DNA of 64,000 nucleotides. Origin: Gemmatimonadota bacterium (lineage in GTDB: Bacteria; Gemmatimonadota; Gemmatimonadetes; Gemmatimonadales; Gemmatimonadaceae). The stretch spans positions 420,181-484,180 of the forward strand of contig JADKAQ010000008.1 of NCBI GenBank assembly GCA_016719105.1, read 5' to 3'. This document shows, piece after piece, positions 62,856 to 64,000 of this stretch. The notes under the pieces are model-generated. The model saw nothing but the letters and a program-made list of their open reading frames with translations, was not told the DNA's origin and made no database searches. The position numbers and the translations under genes are program-made. Every line of letters starts with the position of its first letter. The first letter of the stretch is position 1.

Positions 62856-64000
62856 ATGCGCTGGTGGCCGTCGTCGCTGCGCGCGAGGCTCACGCTCTGG
62901 TTCACGATCGTTCTCGGCGTCCCGCTGGTGGCCTTCGCGATCGTGTCGTACGTCGTCTTCGACCGCACGCCCCGACCCGCACCGACCACTTCGTCGCGGA
63001 CGCCCTGTCGGCGTTTGCCCGCGAGCTGGCCAACGAGCGGCCTATGGCGCCACCCTCTGAAGTGGCGTCGCGCACCACGGTGCACGAGGTGCGTTTCGCG
63101 CAATTCCAGGTGGTGATCGCCGACCGCGACGGGCGCGTGCGCTGGCGTCGAGTGCCGCCGACGACGCGGTGTCGCGCGGTACCGGGACTCCGGACGCAGA
63201 CGAGGCGCGCTCGCCGCAGTGGCAGGCGTCGGCGCCGAGGCACCGGCGATGGTGACGCTGACGTCGACGGCGGGGGCCCTGGCGCGTGCACGCCGCCGCA
63301 TCACCATCGGCGGCGGTTTACCGTTTGCTCCTGGCGGGGATCGCCTCGCTGCGCGAAATCGAGACGTGCTGGCGCGCATCCCGTCGCGCCTTCCTCGTGG
63401 CCATCCGCTCCTGCTGGCCGCGGCCAGGAACGGCACTACTTCATGGCCCGCCGCTCGCTGTCGCCGGTTAGCGGGCGGGGGGGCGCCGCCGCCATTACCG
63501 ACGCCAACCTGCACGAGCGCCTCCCCGTCGTCACGCCACACGACGAGCTCCGGGGGCCCGCCGTGGTCATCAACTCGCTGCTCGACCGCCTGGAGCGCGC
63601 CTTCGCACAACAGCGACGCTTCATGGCCGATGCCTCGCACGAATTGCGGACCCCGGCGGCCATCCTCAACACCGAGGCGCAAGTCACGCTGTCGCGCCCG
63701 CAACGCTCCGAGGCGGGAGTATCGCGAGTCGATGGGCGTGATGCAGCAGGCGGCCGCGCGCCTCACGCGCACGTCGACGATCTCCTTTCTCCTGCGTGCG
63801 CCGATGAGGCGCACCGGGTAGCGCGGCTTCGCGAACCTCTTACCTCGACGAGGTGGTGCACGCGGTCACGCGCGCCGTGCGCCCACTCGCCGAGCAGCGC
63901 GGCGTGCGCGTGGGAGTCTGCTCCGGTAGTCGACGCACCGTTTCACGGCGACGCCGACCTCCTGGGGCGCCTGCTCCTCAACCTGCTCGACAACGCGATC
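62856..64000 (+). pseudogene. Sensor histidine kinase, partial and multiply frameshifted
   Basis: Begins MRWWPSSLRARLTLWFTIVLG with a first membrane helix (to about residue 32), a periplasmic sensor region, a poorly readable second helix, HAMP-like sequence, then the phosphoacceptor motif RRFMADASHELRTPAAIL and, at the right edge, the N box LLNLLDNAI. The ATP-binding remainder lies outside the window. Many single-base shifts are needed, as in the partner regulator. It is the cognate sensor of the OmpR-type regulator by position. Confidence 0.72.

Overview
The window is GC-rich (about two thirds G+C by eye) chromosomal DNA. The gene content suggests a heterotrophic soil or sediment Gram-negative bacterium, most likely of the Gemmatimonadota. 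Pointers are a SusC/SusD pair run by a FecI/FecR-type switch, many exported hydrolases, a PadR plus large MacB/FtsX-type permease pair, a sortilin-like BNR-repeat protein, and many divergent ECF sigma and secreted-protein genes. This assignment is an inference from content, not from a marker gene. I saw no rRNA, tRNA, CRISPR array, prophage or insertion sequence.

1-26.8 kb, all on the minus strand: a very large catabolic locus. Its core (6.4-18.9 kb) is an outer-membrane uptake and hydrolysis unit: ECF sigma factor, FecR anti-sigma, a SusC transporter with an STN signalling domain, SusD, two exported metallo-beta-lactamase-fold hydrolases, an exported M28 peptidase and an exported N-acyl-D-amino-acid deacylase-like amidohydrolase. 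On each side lies a cytoplasmic module with a class III aminotransferase (GSA/beta-amino-acid type), an APC amino-acid permease and a hydroxypyruvate-isomerase-family enzyme. The right module (19-26.8 kb) adds glxR, hyi, a ThDP enzyme and methylmalonate/malonate-semialdehyde dehydrogenase (mmsA). The left module adds an Asp/Glu-racemase-like protein, an SDR of the dienoyl-CoA reductase type, two MaoC-type hotdog proteins and a thiolase running off the left edge. Together they read as capture, trimming, import, deamination and carbon-skeleton oxidation of an acylated or peptide-bound unusual amino acid.

27-40.4 kb: a TldD/PmbA pair in which TldD carries a Tat signal, a small Lys/Ala-rich protein, two exported haem proteins behind a perfect inverted-repeat operator, a frameshifted ThDP enzyme, an exported polysaccharide deacetylase, two lipoproteins and a 1059-residue BNR-repeat protein.

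40.4-51.4 kb: an SRPBCC protein, then a locus built around an exported TPR-CHAT (caspase-like) protein, a zinc-finger anti-sigma factor and its ECF sigma factor, and divergent from these a run of secreted proteins (two CARDB-like paralogues, a beta-barrel-like protein, an Ig-like protein and a small Cys protein). The two CARDB genes share a 30-bp promoter-like element with identical spacing.

51.5-64 kb: pyruvate phosphate dikinase, the PadR/permease pair with PadR-type palindromes, a long-chain acyl-CoA dehydrogenase, a hybrid PAS histidine kinase, a perfect Rex-type operator before a 62-residue protein, and a two-component system cut by the right edge. Single-base indels, often in G or C runs, disrupt ThDP, Ig-like, ppdK, acyl-CoA dehydrogenase and kinase genes and become dense after 59 kb. 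I read these mostly as sequence errors. A recurring octamer CGTTAGGC, usually in coding-strand sense, is scattered over the window.
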